In this document: positions 17,305-27,200 of the stretch, one piece after another
How the letters are laid out: each line of letters starts with the position of its first letter
Numbering within the stretch: position 1 is the stretch's first letter
From: Paraburkholderia sp. UYCP14C
GTDB lineage: Bacteria > Pseudomonadota > Gammaproteobacteria > Burkholderiales > Burkholderiaceae
DNA: 64,000 nt
Reading direction: 5' to 3'
NCBI RefSeq assembly: GCF_004197395.1
Contig: NZ_SELS01000038.1
Span: 18,967-82,966, forward strand
Position numbers and translations under genes: made by a program
The notes under the pieces: generated by a model
The model's input: only the letters and a program-made list of their open reading frames with translations
What the model was told of the DNA's origin: nothing
The model's database searches: none

Positions 17305-18681
17305 TCAGGATCGACTGCGCGCGGAACCGCCTTCGAGCTTGCCGAGCGTCTCGGGCACCACGAACGCGCCCACGAGAAAGATCACGCTGATCGCACCGAC
17401 GAAGATCGCGAGCGTCGACGGCAACTGGCCCGCGTCCTTCGCGACGAGGGAAACGAAGGTCGGCATCATTCCGCCGATCGCGAAGCCGATGTTCCAGGAC
17501 AGACCCGTGCCGGTCGCGCGGATCGCGGTCGGGAAGCGTTCGTTCAGGAAGATCAGCACGGGTGCATAGCCGGCGCTGCCGAGCGCGGAAAGCAGCACCG
17601 CGTAGACGCCGACCATCGTGATGCTTTGCGCCGTCGGCAGCAGCAGGAACAGCGCTGGCATCGCGATGAGCCGGATGATGCCGATCCAGATAAACGCGCC
17701 CTTGCGTCCGATGAACGTACTGACGTGCCCTGCCGCGACCGAAGCGATCACCACGGCCACGCTGCAGATCATCAGGATCGCGGCGGCGGCGCCGTTCGGC
17801 GCATGACTCACGACTTTCAGGAAGGTCGGCAGATAGCCTGATGTGAGGTAGTAGCCGCTGCCGCCGCCGATAGTCAGCAGCAGATTGACGAACAGCACGC
17901 CGCGATATTCCCGCGAGAACAGCGTGCGGATCGGCGAGCGCGCCTTATCGGCGTTGACGATCTTCTTCTGTGCAGCGGATTTTGCAGCTTTTTCCGCGGC
18001 GAGCTTCTTCCAGAGCGGCGATTCTTCCAGACCGTTGAACACGAAGAGACCGAGCACCGAACTCAGGATGCCTGTGAAGAACATGCAACGCCAGCCCCAA
18101 GCGTCGAACGCATCGCCGGGAAAGACCGCGGACATCGCCAGATACGTGAGCGATGCGAGCAACGCGCCGAGCCCGGCCCCGCCCCCACCGATGAGACCGG
18201 ACACCGCGCCGCGATACTTCGGCGCGACGGATTCGGTGCCGATCGTATGCGTCGACGCGACCACGCCGCCGACGAACACGCCCTGCACGAGACGCAGCAG
18301 CAGAAACAGGACCGGAGCCACGAGCCCGACCTGGGCGACCGTCGGCAGCGCGCCGAAGGCCGCCGTCGAAAGCCCGACGCCGACGACCGCGACGATCATC
18401 GCACCCTTGCGGCCATGACGGTCGGCATAGGAGCCGAACAGCGCGGAACCGAGCGGGCGCATCAGCAGCGTCACCGCGAAGGACGCGTACACCGCAGCGA
18501 GCGAGAGCATCGCATGTTCGGACGGAAAGAACAGACGCCCGACAACCGGCGCCACATACAACAATACGAACAGGTCGAACAGGTCGAGGGCCCAGCCGAA
18601 GCATGAGGCCATCACAGCGCCCATCACCTGGCGCTGATTGACCGGAAGCACGGTGGCCCCGTCTTGCGCTGCTACAGACAT
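17305..18681 (-). CDS. hmfT: MFS transporter, probable furoate/FDCA importer (HmfT-like)
   Basis: A 458-residue 12-helix metabolite:H+ symporter-type MFS protein. The cytoplasmic loop motif GSYADRHGRKGAMI and the repeat-start FGWALDLFDLFVLLYVAPVV are typical. ATG 18681 is chosen over the ATG six bases upstream because AAGGAG then sits at the proper distance. Position inside the furan operon, directly after the HmfH-like oxidoreductase, matches the MFS gene hmfT1 of the Cupriavidus basilensis cluster, so furan carboxylate uptake is likely but inferred from context. Confidence 0.8.
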   Translation of the reverse strand: MSVAAQDGATVLPVNQRQVMGAVMASCFGWALDLFDLFVLLYVAPVVGRLFFPSEHAMLSLAAVYASFAVTLLMRPLGSALFGSYADRHGRKGAMIVAVVGVGLSTAAFGALPTVAQVGLVAPVLFLLLRLVQGVFVGGVVASTHTIGTESVAPKYRGAVSGLIGGGGAGLGALLASLTYLAMSAVFPGDAFDAWGWRCMFFTGILSSVLGLFVFNGLEESPLWKKLAAEKAAKSAAQKKIVNADKARSPIRTLFSREYRGVLFVNLLLTIGGGSGYYLTSGYLPTFLKVVSHAPNGAAAAILMICSVAVVIASVAAGHVSTFIGRKGAFIWIGIIRLIAMPALFLLLPTAQSITMVGVYAVLLSALGSAGYAPVLIFLNERFPTAIRATGTGLSWNIGFAIGGMMPTFVSLVAKDAGQLPSTLAIFVGAISVIFLVGAFVVPETLGKLEGGSARSRS

Positions 18682-18748
18682 TTGCATCTCCTTGTGTGTC
18701 ACAGGCGCGCTTTGTTGGATGCGCGCTCTTGTCGAGGTTGAAAAATCG

Positions 18749-20470
18749 TCAGTGCGCGGCGGCGAACGGCGATGCCACGCTCGCCCGTCGCTGGGCGACC
18801 ATCGCATCGGCGATCTTCTCGGCGATCATGATGGTCGGTATGTTGGTATTCGCCGATGGCAGTCGCGGCATCAGCGACGCATCCACGACGCGCAGCCCGC
18901 ACGTGCCTCGCACGCGGCCTTCGGTATCGGTGACCGCGTCGTGGTCCTGCGCGCCGCCCATGCGGCACGTGCCGCTCGCATGCCACACGCCGAACACGTT
19001 CGCGCGGATGAAATCGGCGAGCGCGCGCTCGTCGTGGATCAGCGAAGTCATCTGCAGGCCGCGCGTGAAGAAGCGTTCGATCAGCAGACGCCGCAGCGGC
19101 GCGGGCGTATCGAGCAGCACACCGAGGATCGAAGTCAGAAGCGCATTGCCTTTGCCGACCTTGCTCAGCGCCTTCACGCGCGGTGAGAACGCGGCCGGGA
19201 AGAAGTCACGTGAATCGCGGCCAAGACCGGATGCGTCGACGACGCGCGCCAGCATCCGCACGCCGGCGGCGAGCCGCTGCAAATCGCGTTCGTCGTCGAG
19301 CAGATTCAGATCGACACGCGGCGCAACGGCCGCATCGGGCGATGCCAGTTGCACGCGGCCTCGCGAATACGGCCGGTTGCACCAGAGGGACAAGAGGCCG
19401 AGCCGGTTGCCGAGCGCATGCCACGCGGCGCGCGTCGCGCTCGACAGATACAGGTCCGACTCGTCGCAGCCCGCGACCCCCGAACTCATGCGCGCGGCCA
19501 TCATGCTCGCGCGGCGGCGCGCGAGCGGCATGCGAAAACGTGGCTCGAGAAAATGACAGAACGTGAGCGACGGATGATCCTGCAGATTGCGTCCGACACC
19601 CGGCAGGTCGGCCACACAAGGAATACCCATCGCGACGAGTTGGCGAGCATCGCCGATACCGGCGCGCATCAGCATCGCGGGCGACTGCAACGCGCCCGCG
19701 CTCAGCACCACCTCGCCCGCATCGAAACACACGCGCTCGCCGTTCGCCGCGATCGCGACGACACCGCGGGCCGTCGCGCCTTCCATCACGATGCGCTCGA
19801 CGCGCAAATTCGAATAGATGCTGAGATTCGGACGCTTGCGCGTGGCTTCATCGAGATAGGCGATGGCCGTCGACACGCGCTTGTCGTCGAGGTTCGAGAA
19901 TGCGCCCGGAAAGAAGCCGTCGCCGAATTCGCCATTCTGGTCCTGAAGTTCCGCGAAGCCGTTCGCACGCAAACCCTTAGCGAATGCATGGCAGAAAGCC
20001 GGCCAGTCCTTGGGCATGATCCGGCGGATCGGAACCGGTCCGTCGCTGCCGTGCAATTCGCCGCCGGGAAAGTTCACGTCGCGTTCGAGCTTGCGAAAGT
20101 ACGGCAGCACATCGCGCCACGACCAGCCTTCGGCGCCGTTCGCAGCCCATTCGTCGTAGTCGCGCGGCAGGCCGCGATTGGCCGATTGCACGTTGATGCT
20201 CGAGCCGCCTCCCATCACGCGGCCCTGTTCGTAGACGCGCGGCGCGGCGTGCTGCGTGGCCCTCGCTTTCAGATCGGGCCAGATGTACGCGTCGCCGCAG
20301 AAGACGGGCATCGGATAGCTGTCGAGAATCGCCGCGGGCACCGCGCCCGGCGGTGTATCGGCGCCCGCCTCGATCAGCGCGACGCGCACCGACGGCGCCG
20401 CCGACAGCCGATGCGCGAGCACGCATCCGGCCGAGCCGCCGCCTACGATCACGTAGTCGAAGCGATTCAT
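18749..20470 (-). CDS. hmfH: GMC oxidoreductase, probable HMF/furfural oxidoreductase HmfH
   Basis: A 573-residue FAD enzyme of the glucose-methanol-choline family. FAD motif YVIVGGGSAGCVLAHRLS lies at residues 6-23. GMC signature 1 is GRVMGGGSSINVQSANRG, signature 2 is GALQSPAMLMRAGIGDA, and the C-terminal catalytic His region is FGVWHASGTCRMGG, with a later NTNIPTIMIAEKIAD. Known HmfH oxidises 5-hydroxymethylfurfural and furan aldehydes to carboxylates using oxygen; length and gene context agree. A GAGGAGA site precedes ATG 20470. Alcohol-dehydrogenase activity on other alcohols cannot be excluded from sequence alone. Confidence 0.85.
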   Translation of the reverse strand: MNRFDYVIVGGGSAGCVLAHRLSAAPSVRVALIEAGADTPPGAVPAAILDSYPMPVFCGDAYIWPDLKARATQHAAPRVYEQGRVMGGGSSINVQSANRGLPRDYDEWAANGAEGWSWRDVLPYFRKLERDVNFPGGELHGSDGPVPIRRIMPKDWPAFCHAFAKGLRANGFAELQDQNGEFGDGFFPGAFSNLDDKRVSTAIAYLDEATRKRPNLSIYSNLRVERIVMEGATARGVVAIAANGERVCFDAGEVVLSAGALQSPAMLMRAGIGDARQLVAMGIPCVADLPGVGRNLQDHPSLTFCHFLEPRFRMPLARRRASMMAARMSSGVAGCDESDLYLSSATRAAWHALGNRLGLLSLWCNRPYSRGRVQLASPDAAVAPRVDLNLLDDERDLQRLAAGVRMLARVVDASGLGRDSRDFFPAAFSPRVKALSKVGKGNALLTSILGVLLDTPAPLRRLLIERFFTRGLQMTSLIHDERALADFIRANVFGVWHASGTCRMGGAQDHDAVTDTEGRVRGTCGLRVVDASLMPRLPSANTNIPTIMIAEKIADAMVAQRRASVASPFAAAH

Positions 20471-20515
20471 CGCGTTGTCTCCTCTTGTCTCGTCCGCCGC
20501 GCGGCGTGTCAGGTA

Positions 20516-21322
20516 TCAGTTGCCGCGAAACACCGGCTTGCGCTTGCCATGAAACGCTTCGACGCCTTCGCGGAAATCGTCCGACGAGCGCAGACGGCTA
20601 TAGCAATGGCCTTCGAGTTCGATCGCGATCGACAAGGGCGCGTCTTCCGAATCGTTCAGGAGCTTCTTCGCGGTACGTTGCGCGAGCGGCGAGAATGCGC
20701 GCAGTTCGTCGACGAGCGCGTCCGTCGCCGCTTCGAGTTCGGCGTCCGCAACGCAATCGACCGCGATGCCCCACTCGCACGCCTGCTTGCCGGGAATGCG
20801 GCGCGAGCGCATCACGATGTCCTTCGTGCGGCCGATGCCGACCATCGACTGCAAACGCGCCGAGCCGCCCGAGCCGGGAATCTGGCCGAGCTTCTGCTCC
20901 GGCAGCGCATAGAATGTCGTATCGGTGACGATCCGGAAATCGCACGCCAGCGACAACTCGAAGCCCACGCCGAAGCAGAAGCCGCGGTTGGCCGCAATCA
21001 CCGGCTTCGAGCAGCGCGCGGGCGCCGCGATATTCCACGCGAGCTTCGACACGTGTTCCGGCGAGGCTTCGAGAAAGCCCTTGATGTCGCCGCCGCTCGA
21101 AAAATGCTCGCCCTTCGCGCGCACGACGATCACGCGCACGCGGTCGTCCTCGTCGAGGGCTTCGAATACGGCGCGCAACTGATCGCGTGCGTGCATCGAA
21201 ATGACGTTGAACGGCGGCCGATGCAGGATGATGTCGGCGCGCTCGCGCTGCGCGTCGATTTCGACCGAGAAGCCGTCGAGGTCTTGCAGCAGCGTCTGGC
21301 CGCGATGGTTGAGATCACTCAT
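20516..21322 (-). CDS. hmfE: Enoyl-CoA hydratase/isomerase family protein (HmfE-like)
   Basis: A 268-residue crotonase-fold enzyme. The oxyanion-hole segments are GEHFSSGGDIKGF and GFCFGVGFELSLACDFRI. The C-terminus QRTAKKLLNDSEDAPLSIAI is typical. In the furoate pathway HmfE is assigned to ring opening or hydrolysis of the 5-hydroxyfuroyl-CoA lactone form on the way to 2-oxoglutaryl-CoA. AAGGAGT precedes ATG 21322. It starts 6 bp after the end of the upstream ligase gene, a tight operon join. Confidence 0.85.
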   Translation of the reverse strand: MSDLNHRGQTLLQDLDGFSVEIDAQRERADIILHRPPFNVISMHARDQLRAVFEALDEDDRVRVIVVRAKGEHFSSGGDIKGFLEASPEHVSKLAWNIAAPARCSKPVIAANRGFCFGVGFELSLACDFRIVTDTTFYALPEQKLGQIPGSGGSARLQSMVGIGRTKDIVMRSRRIPGKQACEWGIAVDCVADAELEAATDALVDELRAFSPLAQRTAKKLLNDSEDAPLSIAIELEGHCYSRLRSSDDFREGVEAFHGKRKPVFRGN

Positions 21323-21328
21323 TGTGGG

Positions 21329-22903
21329 TTACTCCTTGGTGGTTGCTGTAGGTTGCGCGGGCAGGGCGTGTGAATCGGGCGTGTACTCGCCCGCTTGCAG
21401 CTTGCGGCGCAAAATCTTGCCGACCGGCGACTTCGGAATGTCGTCGACGAACACGTAATCGCGCGGGCGCTTGAAGTTGACGAGGTCCGACTGGCGGCAC
21501 CATGCATCGAGCGCAGCGGAATCGACGTACTCGCGGCGCTTGATGAACGCGACCACGCGCTGCCCCCAGCGCTCGTCCTTGACGCCCGCGACCGCGACTT
21601 CATCGACGGCGGGATGCAGCGACAGCACCGATTCGATATCCACCGGTGAGATGTTTTCTCCGCCGCTGATGATCATGTCGTCGACGCGGCCCGTCACATA
21701 CAGATCGCCGTCGCGGTCGAGATAGCCCGTGTCCCCGGTGAAGTACCAGCCCTCGCGCAGGCACTTCGCATTCGCGTCCGGGCGATTCCAGTAGCCTTCG
21801 AAGGCTTCGTCGCCGAGCAGGTCCACGATGATCTGTCCTTCTTCGCCGGCCTCGGCGATCTCATCGGGCGAGAGCGCATCGAGTCTCGCGACGCGAAGCC
21901 GCGTATTGATGCCCGCGCGGCCCGCGCTGCCGGGCTTCTTTGTCGCGTCCTGGTCGATGCTGAACGTGTAGACCTCGGACGAACCGTAGTGATTGACGAA
22001 GAGCTCCGGCTCGAACGCGGCCGAGAGGCGCTTGAGCAGGCCGTCGTTCATCGGCGCGCCCGCGAAGCCGAGCTTTCTGACCGACGACGTGTCCGTGCTC
22101 GCGAACGCGCTGTCGGCGAGCAGATCGTGATAGAGCGTCGGCACGAGATAGAGGCAGGTGAGCGTGTGCTTCGAAATGCAATCGAGCGCGAGCTTCGCGT
22201 TCCAGCGCCGCACGCAGACGAACAGGCCATCGACGAGCGCCATCGCGAGCAGCGAGCGCACGCCCATCGTGTGATAGAGCGGCATCACGCCGAGCGTGCG
22301 CTCGCCGCGCCTGTACAGGTTCTGCGCGACGTGCGCGAGCGCGCCCGCGCGTTCATGCCGATGCCGGCGCGGCACGCCCTTGCCTTTGCCCGTCGTGCCG
22401 GACGTATAGAGGATCAGCGAAATGTCGTCGGCGGTGGCGTGCGTCGTGTCGGTCACCTCTCCACTGCGCGTTCGTTCGACGATGAGCGCATCGAAGGTGT
22501 TGGTGCGGCCGGGCGGATCGTCGAGTCCGACGCGCGGCACTTTTTGCGCGGCGGCGCTCTGCACGACGGAATCCGCGCTGACGGGTTCGTAGACGATCGC
22601 CTTCACCCCCGCGTCGGTCACGCAGTAGTCGACTTCTTCCGGCTTCGCCCGCCAGTTGAGCGGCACGATCACGATGCCCGCAAACTGTCCGGCCCAATGC
22701 AGCGTCGCCATTTCCCAGCGGTTTTGCAGGACGACGAGCAGCCGGTCGCCGTGTTCCAGGCCCAGTTCGCGCAGGCCATCGGCGACATTGAGGATCATGC
22801 GATGCCACTGCGCGTAGGTCAGTTGCACATCGCCGTCGACGAGCGCGAGCGCGTTCGGACTGCGCTCGACGCTTTGCAGGAACGTACGTCCGAGATCAAG
22901 CAT
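21329..22903 (-). CDS. hmfD: Acyl-CoA synthetase, probable 2-furoyl-CoA synthetase HmfD
   Basis: A 524-residue ANL-superfamily ligase. The P-loop is LILYTSGTTGKGKGVPRRHR, with GSSEVYTFS, WYFTGDTGYLDRDGDLYVTG and the C-terminal hinge and catalytic lysine region IPKSPVGKILRRKL. The enzyme adenylates a carboxylate and transfers it to CoA; next to the molybdenum hydroxylase genes this should be 2-furoate. AAGGAGG lies 6 bp before ATG 22903. It overlaps the upstream iron-sulfur gene by 8 bp. Benzoate-type specificity is the main alternative, but the gene context argues against it. Confidence 0.88.
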   Translation of the reverse strand: MLDLGRTFLQSVERSPNALALVDGDVQLTYAQWHRMILNVADGLRELGLEHGDRLLVVLQNRWEMATLHWAGQFAGIVIVPLNWRAKPEEVDYCVTDAGVKAIVYEPVSADSVVQSAAAQKVPRVGLDDPPGRTNTFDALIVERTRSGEVTDTTHATADDISLILYTSGTTGKGKGVPRRHRHERAGALAHVAQNLYRRGERTLGVMPLYHTMGVRSLLAMALVDGLFVCVRRWNAKLALDCISKHTLTCLYLVPTLYHDLLADSAFASTDTSSVRKLGFAGAPMNDGLLKRLSAAFEPELFVNHYGSSEVYTFSIDQDATKKPGSAGRAGINTRLRVARLDALSPDEIAEAGEEGQIIVDLLGDEAFEGYWNRPDANAKCLREGWYFTGDTGYLDRDGDLYVTGRVDDMIISGGENISPVDIESVLSLHPAVDEVAVAGVKDERWGQRVVAFIKRREYVDSAALDAWCRQSDLVNFKRPRDYVFVDDIPKSPVGKILRRKLQAGEYTPDSHALPAQPTATTKE

Positions 22904-23432
22904 GTTCGGCCTCCTTCGCGCTTGCCTCGGCCCGGCGGCGCGCCGCTACGTCGAGCACGGCGGCCACGATGGGCGTGTAGCCCGTACAGCGGCAGATATG
23001 GCCCGAGAGCATCTCGCGCACCTGCTCTTCGGAAGGATCGGGCACGCGCCGCAGATAATCCGCGCACGACATCAGAATGCCCGCCGTGCAGAAGCCGCAC
23101 TGCAGCGCGTGATGCCGCTGGAATGCCTGCTGCAGGTCGCCGAGCGTCTGGTCGGGCGCAAGGCCTTCGACGGTATCGATACGCCGTCCGTCGGCCTGCA
23201 CCGCGAGCATCAGGCACGAGCGCGCCGCGACGCCATCGACCTGCACGGTACATGCGCCGCACACGCCGTGTTCGCAGCCGACGTGCGTGCCCGTCGCGCC
23301 CAGTTCGTGCCGAATGAAGTCCGACAGCAGTTCGCGCGGCTCGCAATAGCCGCTTCGTTCGCGGCCGTTCAGCGTCAGCGCGATGCGCCGCGCTTCGCCG
23401 TGCCGCATGATGGTGTCCGGTATCCTGCTCAC
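22896..23432 (-). CDS. hmfC: 2Fe-2S subunit of furoyl-CoA dehydrogenase (HmfC-like)
   Basis: A 178-residue two-cluster ferredoxin subunit of the xanthine-oxidase family. The plant-type cluster is CEHGVCGACTVQVDG and the second cluster is CGFCTAGILMSC with CRCTGY. It passes electrons from the molybdenum site to FAD. The start is GTG 23432, which overlaps the TGA of the upstream FAD gene (GTGA) and has GAGGAGG five bases before it. It forms a three-subunit enzyme with the two genes upstream. Confidence 0.9.
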   Translation of the reverse strand: MSRIPDTIMRHGEARRIALTLNGRERSGYCEPRELLSDFIRHELGATGTHVGCEHGVCGACTVQVDGVAARSCLMLAVQADGRRIDTVEGLAPDQTLGDLQQAFQRHHALQCGFCTAGILMSCADYLRRVPDPSEEQVREMLSGHICRCTGYTPIVAAVLDVAARRRAEASAKEAEHA

Positions 23433-24250
23433 TTTGCCTCCTCGATCACGCGCCATCCGAGTTGCCGGACCAGATTCCGGCGATATGCCGCGCTGATCTG
23501 CGCATCGTCCTGCGCGTTCAGTTTCCAGCTCAAATCGTTCAGTGCGCCGCGCAGGTCGTCGCCCCGCAGACGCGGCCATTGCTCCGTCACCGGCCGGTCC
23601 GCGACGCCGCCGACCGCAATACGGATCGACTCGTCGGTGACCACGGCCGCGCACGCGACGATCGCGAAGTCGCCGTGCCGCGCGGAAAATTCGGCGAACG
23701 CGTAGCGCTCGCCTTCCTTGCGCAGCGGGAAGCGCACCGCCTCAACCAGTTCATCGGGCTCGCGCGCGGTCATCAGCATTCCCTGAAAGAAGTCCTGCGC
23801 CGCGAGCGTGCGGCGCCTCTTTCGCGAGCGCAGCATCACGTCACCGCCGAGCGCCGCAAGCACGAGCGGCAACTCCGCGCTCGGGTCCGCATGCGCGATC
23901 GATCCGCACACGGTGCCGCGATTGCGAATCTGAAAGTGCGAGATATGCGGGAAGGCCATCGCGAGCAGCGGCGCTTCGTCGGTGAGCGTGCTGCGCCATT
24001 CGACGCTGCCTTGCGTCGCCGCTGCGTTCACCACGAGACGCCCCGCCTGCTTGTCCACGCGCACGGCATCGAGTTCGGCGGTGCGCGAGATATCGACGAG
24101 CACCTTCGGCTGCGCGAGCCGCATATTGAGCACGGCCATCAGCGACTGGCCGCCCGCCAGTACGCGGGCGTCTTCGCCGTATTGCGTGAGCGCGTCGAGC
24201 GCGTCTTGCGCGGTCATCGCGCGCAGGTAATCGAATGGTGCGGGCTTCAT
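23429..24250 (-). CDS. hmfB: FAD-binding subunit of furoyl-CoA dehydrogenase (HmfB-like)
   Basis: A 273-residue CoxM-type flavoprotein subunit. It begins PAPFDYLRAMTAQDALDALT and carries the FAD motifs VLAGGQSLMAVLNMRLA and RNRGTVCGSIAHADPSAELP. It couples electrons from the 2Fe-2S subunit to the acceptor. ATG 24250 overlaps the TGA of the molybdenum subunit (ATGA) and its own TGA overlaps the GTG of hmfC, so the three subunits are translationally coupled in a chain. Confidence 0.9.
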   Translation of the reverse strand: MKPAPFDYLRAMTAQDALDALTQYGEDARVLAGGQSLMAVLNMRLAQPKVLVDISRTAELDAVRVDKQAGRLVVNAAATQGSVEWRSTLTDEAPLLAMAFPHISHFQIRNRGTVCGSIAHADPSAELPLVLAALGGDVMLRSRKRRRTLAAQDFFQGMLMTAREPDELVEAVRFPLRKEGERYAFAEFSARHGDFAIVACAAVVTDESIRIAVGGVADRPVTEQWPRLRGDDLRGALNDLSWKLNAQDDAQISAAYRRNLVRQLGWRVIEEAK

Positions 24251-27200
24251 GCGTGCCTCCTGAAACGTGCAAGGAGTCTTGCGATCCACGATCCGTGCGC
24301 TTGCACGGGCTTGCCCGCCGCCTGCCGTCCGAGCGATGCGAACAACTGCTTGAGCACGACCTTCGCCGCGCCTTCGAGCATCCGGCCGCCGACCGCCGCA
24401 ACCTTGCCCGACACCTGCGCTTCGTAGTCGTATGTGAGCCGCGTGCCGCTGCCTTGCGGCGTCAGTTCGACGAGACCGCTGCCGCGCGCGCTGCCGAGCG
24501 GCGAGATTCCCGAGCCGGCGAGTCGCAGGCGGCGCGGCGCATCGATCTCCGACAAGCCGATGCGCGCCTCGAAACGCGCCTTGATCATGCCGACGCCGGC
24601 GGTCACGTCAGCGTGATACTGGTTCGGCGCCGTCTCTTCGAGCGCGTGACAGCCGGGAATGACGTTAGCGAGTGCCTTCGGATCGAGCAGCACTGCGAAC
24701 ACGGCTTCGGGTGTCGCGGGCAGGTCGACCGCGCCCTGCGCCGTCAGTGCGCGACCGCCGCCTGGCGTCGCCGGCTTCGCGGCGGGCGCTTCGCGATATT
24801 CCGGCCGCGACGGTTCGGGATCGTCCATGCCGATCATCGCCATCACTCTGGGCGGCGTGAGCGGCAGGCGAATGTCTTCCACGCCAAGCGCGTCCGCCAC
24901 CGCATTCGCGATGCACGGCGGCGTGCTCATGTTGTTGCCTTCGCCGAGACCCTTCGCGCCAAGCGGCGTGAAAGGCGAAGGCGTCTCCAGATGCACGATC
25001 AGCGGATCGGGCACTTCGCAGGTGGTCGGCATCAGATAGTCGGCGAGCGTGCCCGACTGGAAGCTGCCGTCCGCGCCGTAGCGGAACTCTTCCATCAGCG
25101 CCGCGCCGAGGCCTTGCGCGAACGCGCCGCGAATCTGGCCATCGGCGAGTGCGGGATTGAGGAGGGTGCCGGCGTCGTGCACGGTCACATACCGGTCGAT
25201 GCGCACGCGTCCCGTCGCGCGATCCACTTCGACCCCGCACATGTCGAACGCGAAGCCATATGCCGCCGAGGTATTGATGCGGTCCTGTTCGTCGGGCGCA
25301 TCCATGTGCGGCGGCGACCAGAACACGGTTTCGCGCAGGCCCGGCTCTTCGCCTGCGGGCAGGAGCGCGGGCGCCCAGTGCGGCGCATTGCTCGCGGCAC
25401 GCGCGAACGGCAGCGCGCGGTCTTCGGCGTCGTGCGGAAAGACGCGCGCGCCTTCGAAGCGCACGTCGCCGGGCGCGCAGTTGAACTGCTTCGCGAGCAC
25501 GCGCGCGAGCTTGTCGCGCACGCGCGTCGCGGCGAGATGCACCGTGCCCGCCACCGCGCCCGCGAAGCGGCTCGAATAATTGCCTGCCGCGACGGACCAG
25601 GCGTCCTTGTGCGTATCGAATTCGACGTTGACGACGATGTCCTTCGGATCGAGCCCGAGCACATCGGCGACGACTTGCGCGCACACGGTCATGTGGCCCT
25701 GGCCCGCGGGCGTCGATGCGATCGTGACGACCACGCCGCCGAGCAGATCGACGCTGACGGTCGCGCTCGCGATCGCGCCGTTCTTCGGCCCGGCTTTTTT
25801 GCGTGCGTCGGCTGGCATCACGGTCGTGATGTAGCCCATGTTCGATACCGAAGGCTCGACGATCGCCGCGAAGCCGATGCCATACAGCCGCCCTTCGTTG
25901 CGCGCGGCGTCGCGGCGCGCAACGAGTTCCCGGTATCCGCCTTCGTCGAGTGAACGGCGCAGCGCTTCCTGATAATTGCCCGAATCGAGCAGGGCGCCCG
26001 CCGCTGCGCGATACGGGAACGCATCGGCGGGAACGAAGTTGCGGCGATACACGTCGAGCACATCGAGCTTCAGTTCGATCGCGATACGCTGGATCAGCCG
26101 CTCCAGCGCGAAGTACACCTGCGGGCCGCCGAAGCCGCGCACGAGCCCCGTCGGCGTCTTGTTCGTCAGCACGACGCGATTGCGCACGAGCAGATTCGGG
26201 ATCGCGTATGCGCCCGTCAGGCAGCCGTGCATCCGGTAGAACGTCGCCGGCTCGGGCGCGCGCACGTAGCCGCCCACGTCTTCCAACTGATCGTAAGACA
26301 GCGCGACGATCCGGCCATCGGCTTCGACCGCCGCTTCTATGGTTGAAAGACGCGCCGTCGCCGATGTCGCCGCACTCAGGTGTTCGAGCCGATCCTCGAC
26401 CCACTTCACCGGCGCGCCGGCCTTGCGCGACGCGAGGCACATCAGCACGACATACGGAAACACCGCCTGCTTCACGCCGAAGCTGCCGCCGGAATCGCGC
26501 GGAGCCTTATGACGCAGCCGATTGGCGGGCACGTTCAACGCCATCGCCATGACGGCGTGCAGCGAGAACGGCCCCATGAAATTGGACGTGACGTCGTAGC
26601 CTTCTTCGCCCGAAAGATACTCGGCGATGACCACGCCGCACTCGATCGGCGCGCAGGTGTTGCGTGGATAATGCGCGACCAGCTTCACGCGATGCGGCGC
26701 GCGCTCGAAGGCCGCTTCGGGCTCGCCGTAGCGGAAATGCCGGTCGCTGATGACGTTGCTGCCGACGCGTTCGTGCAGCACCGGCGCGTCGTCCTTCGCG
26801 GCCTGTTCGATCGACGTCACGGGATCGAGCATCGCGTAGTCGACCTTGATCAGATCGAGCGCGTCTTCCGCGAGCGCACGCGATTCGGCCATCACGACCG
26901 CAACCGGCTCGCCGACGTAGCGCACACGGTCCATCGCGAGCGCCCACTGTTCCATCGGCGATTTCACGCCGACGACGAACGGTCGCGACCACGGACGCAA
27001 ATCGTCGCGCGTGAGCACGGCACGCACGCCCGCGAGTTTCGACGCGGCTTGCGTATCGATCGACAGGATGTCCGCGTGCGCGTGCGGCGAACGTAGAATC
27101 GCGGCGTGCAGCGTGCCCGGCTTGACAGCGATGTCGTCGCAATAGCGGCCACGGCCCGTCAGGATCGCCGGGTCTTCGAGGCGCTGCATCGAGCGTCCGA

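Noticed and set aside
19349-21373. A 674-codon plus-strand frame across the GMC oxidoreductase and enoyl-CoA hydratase genes.
   Set aside because: It spans two real genes on the opposite strand and has no recognisable domain.
24235-25953. A 572-codon plus-strand frame within the molybdenum subunit gene.
   Set aside because: Antisense shadow; Arg/His/Ala-rich with no homology.
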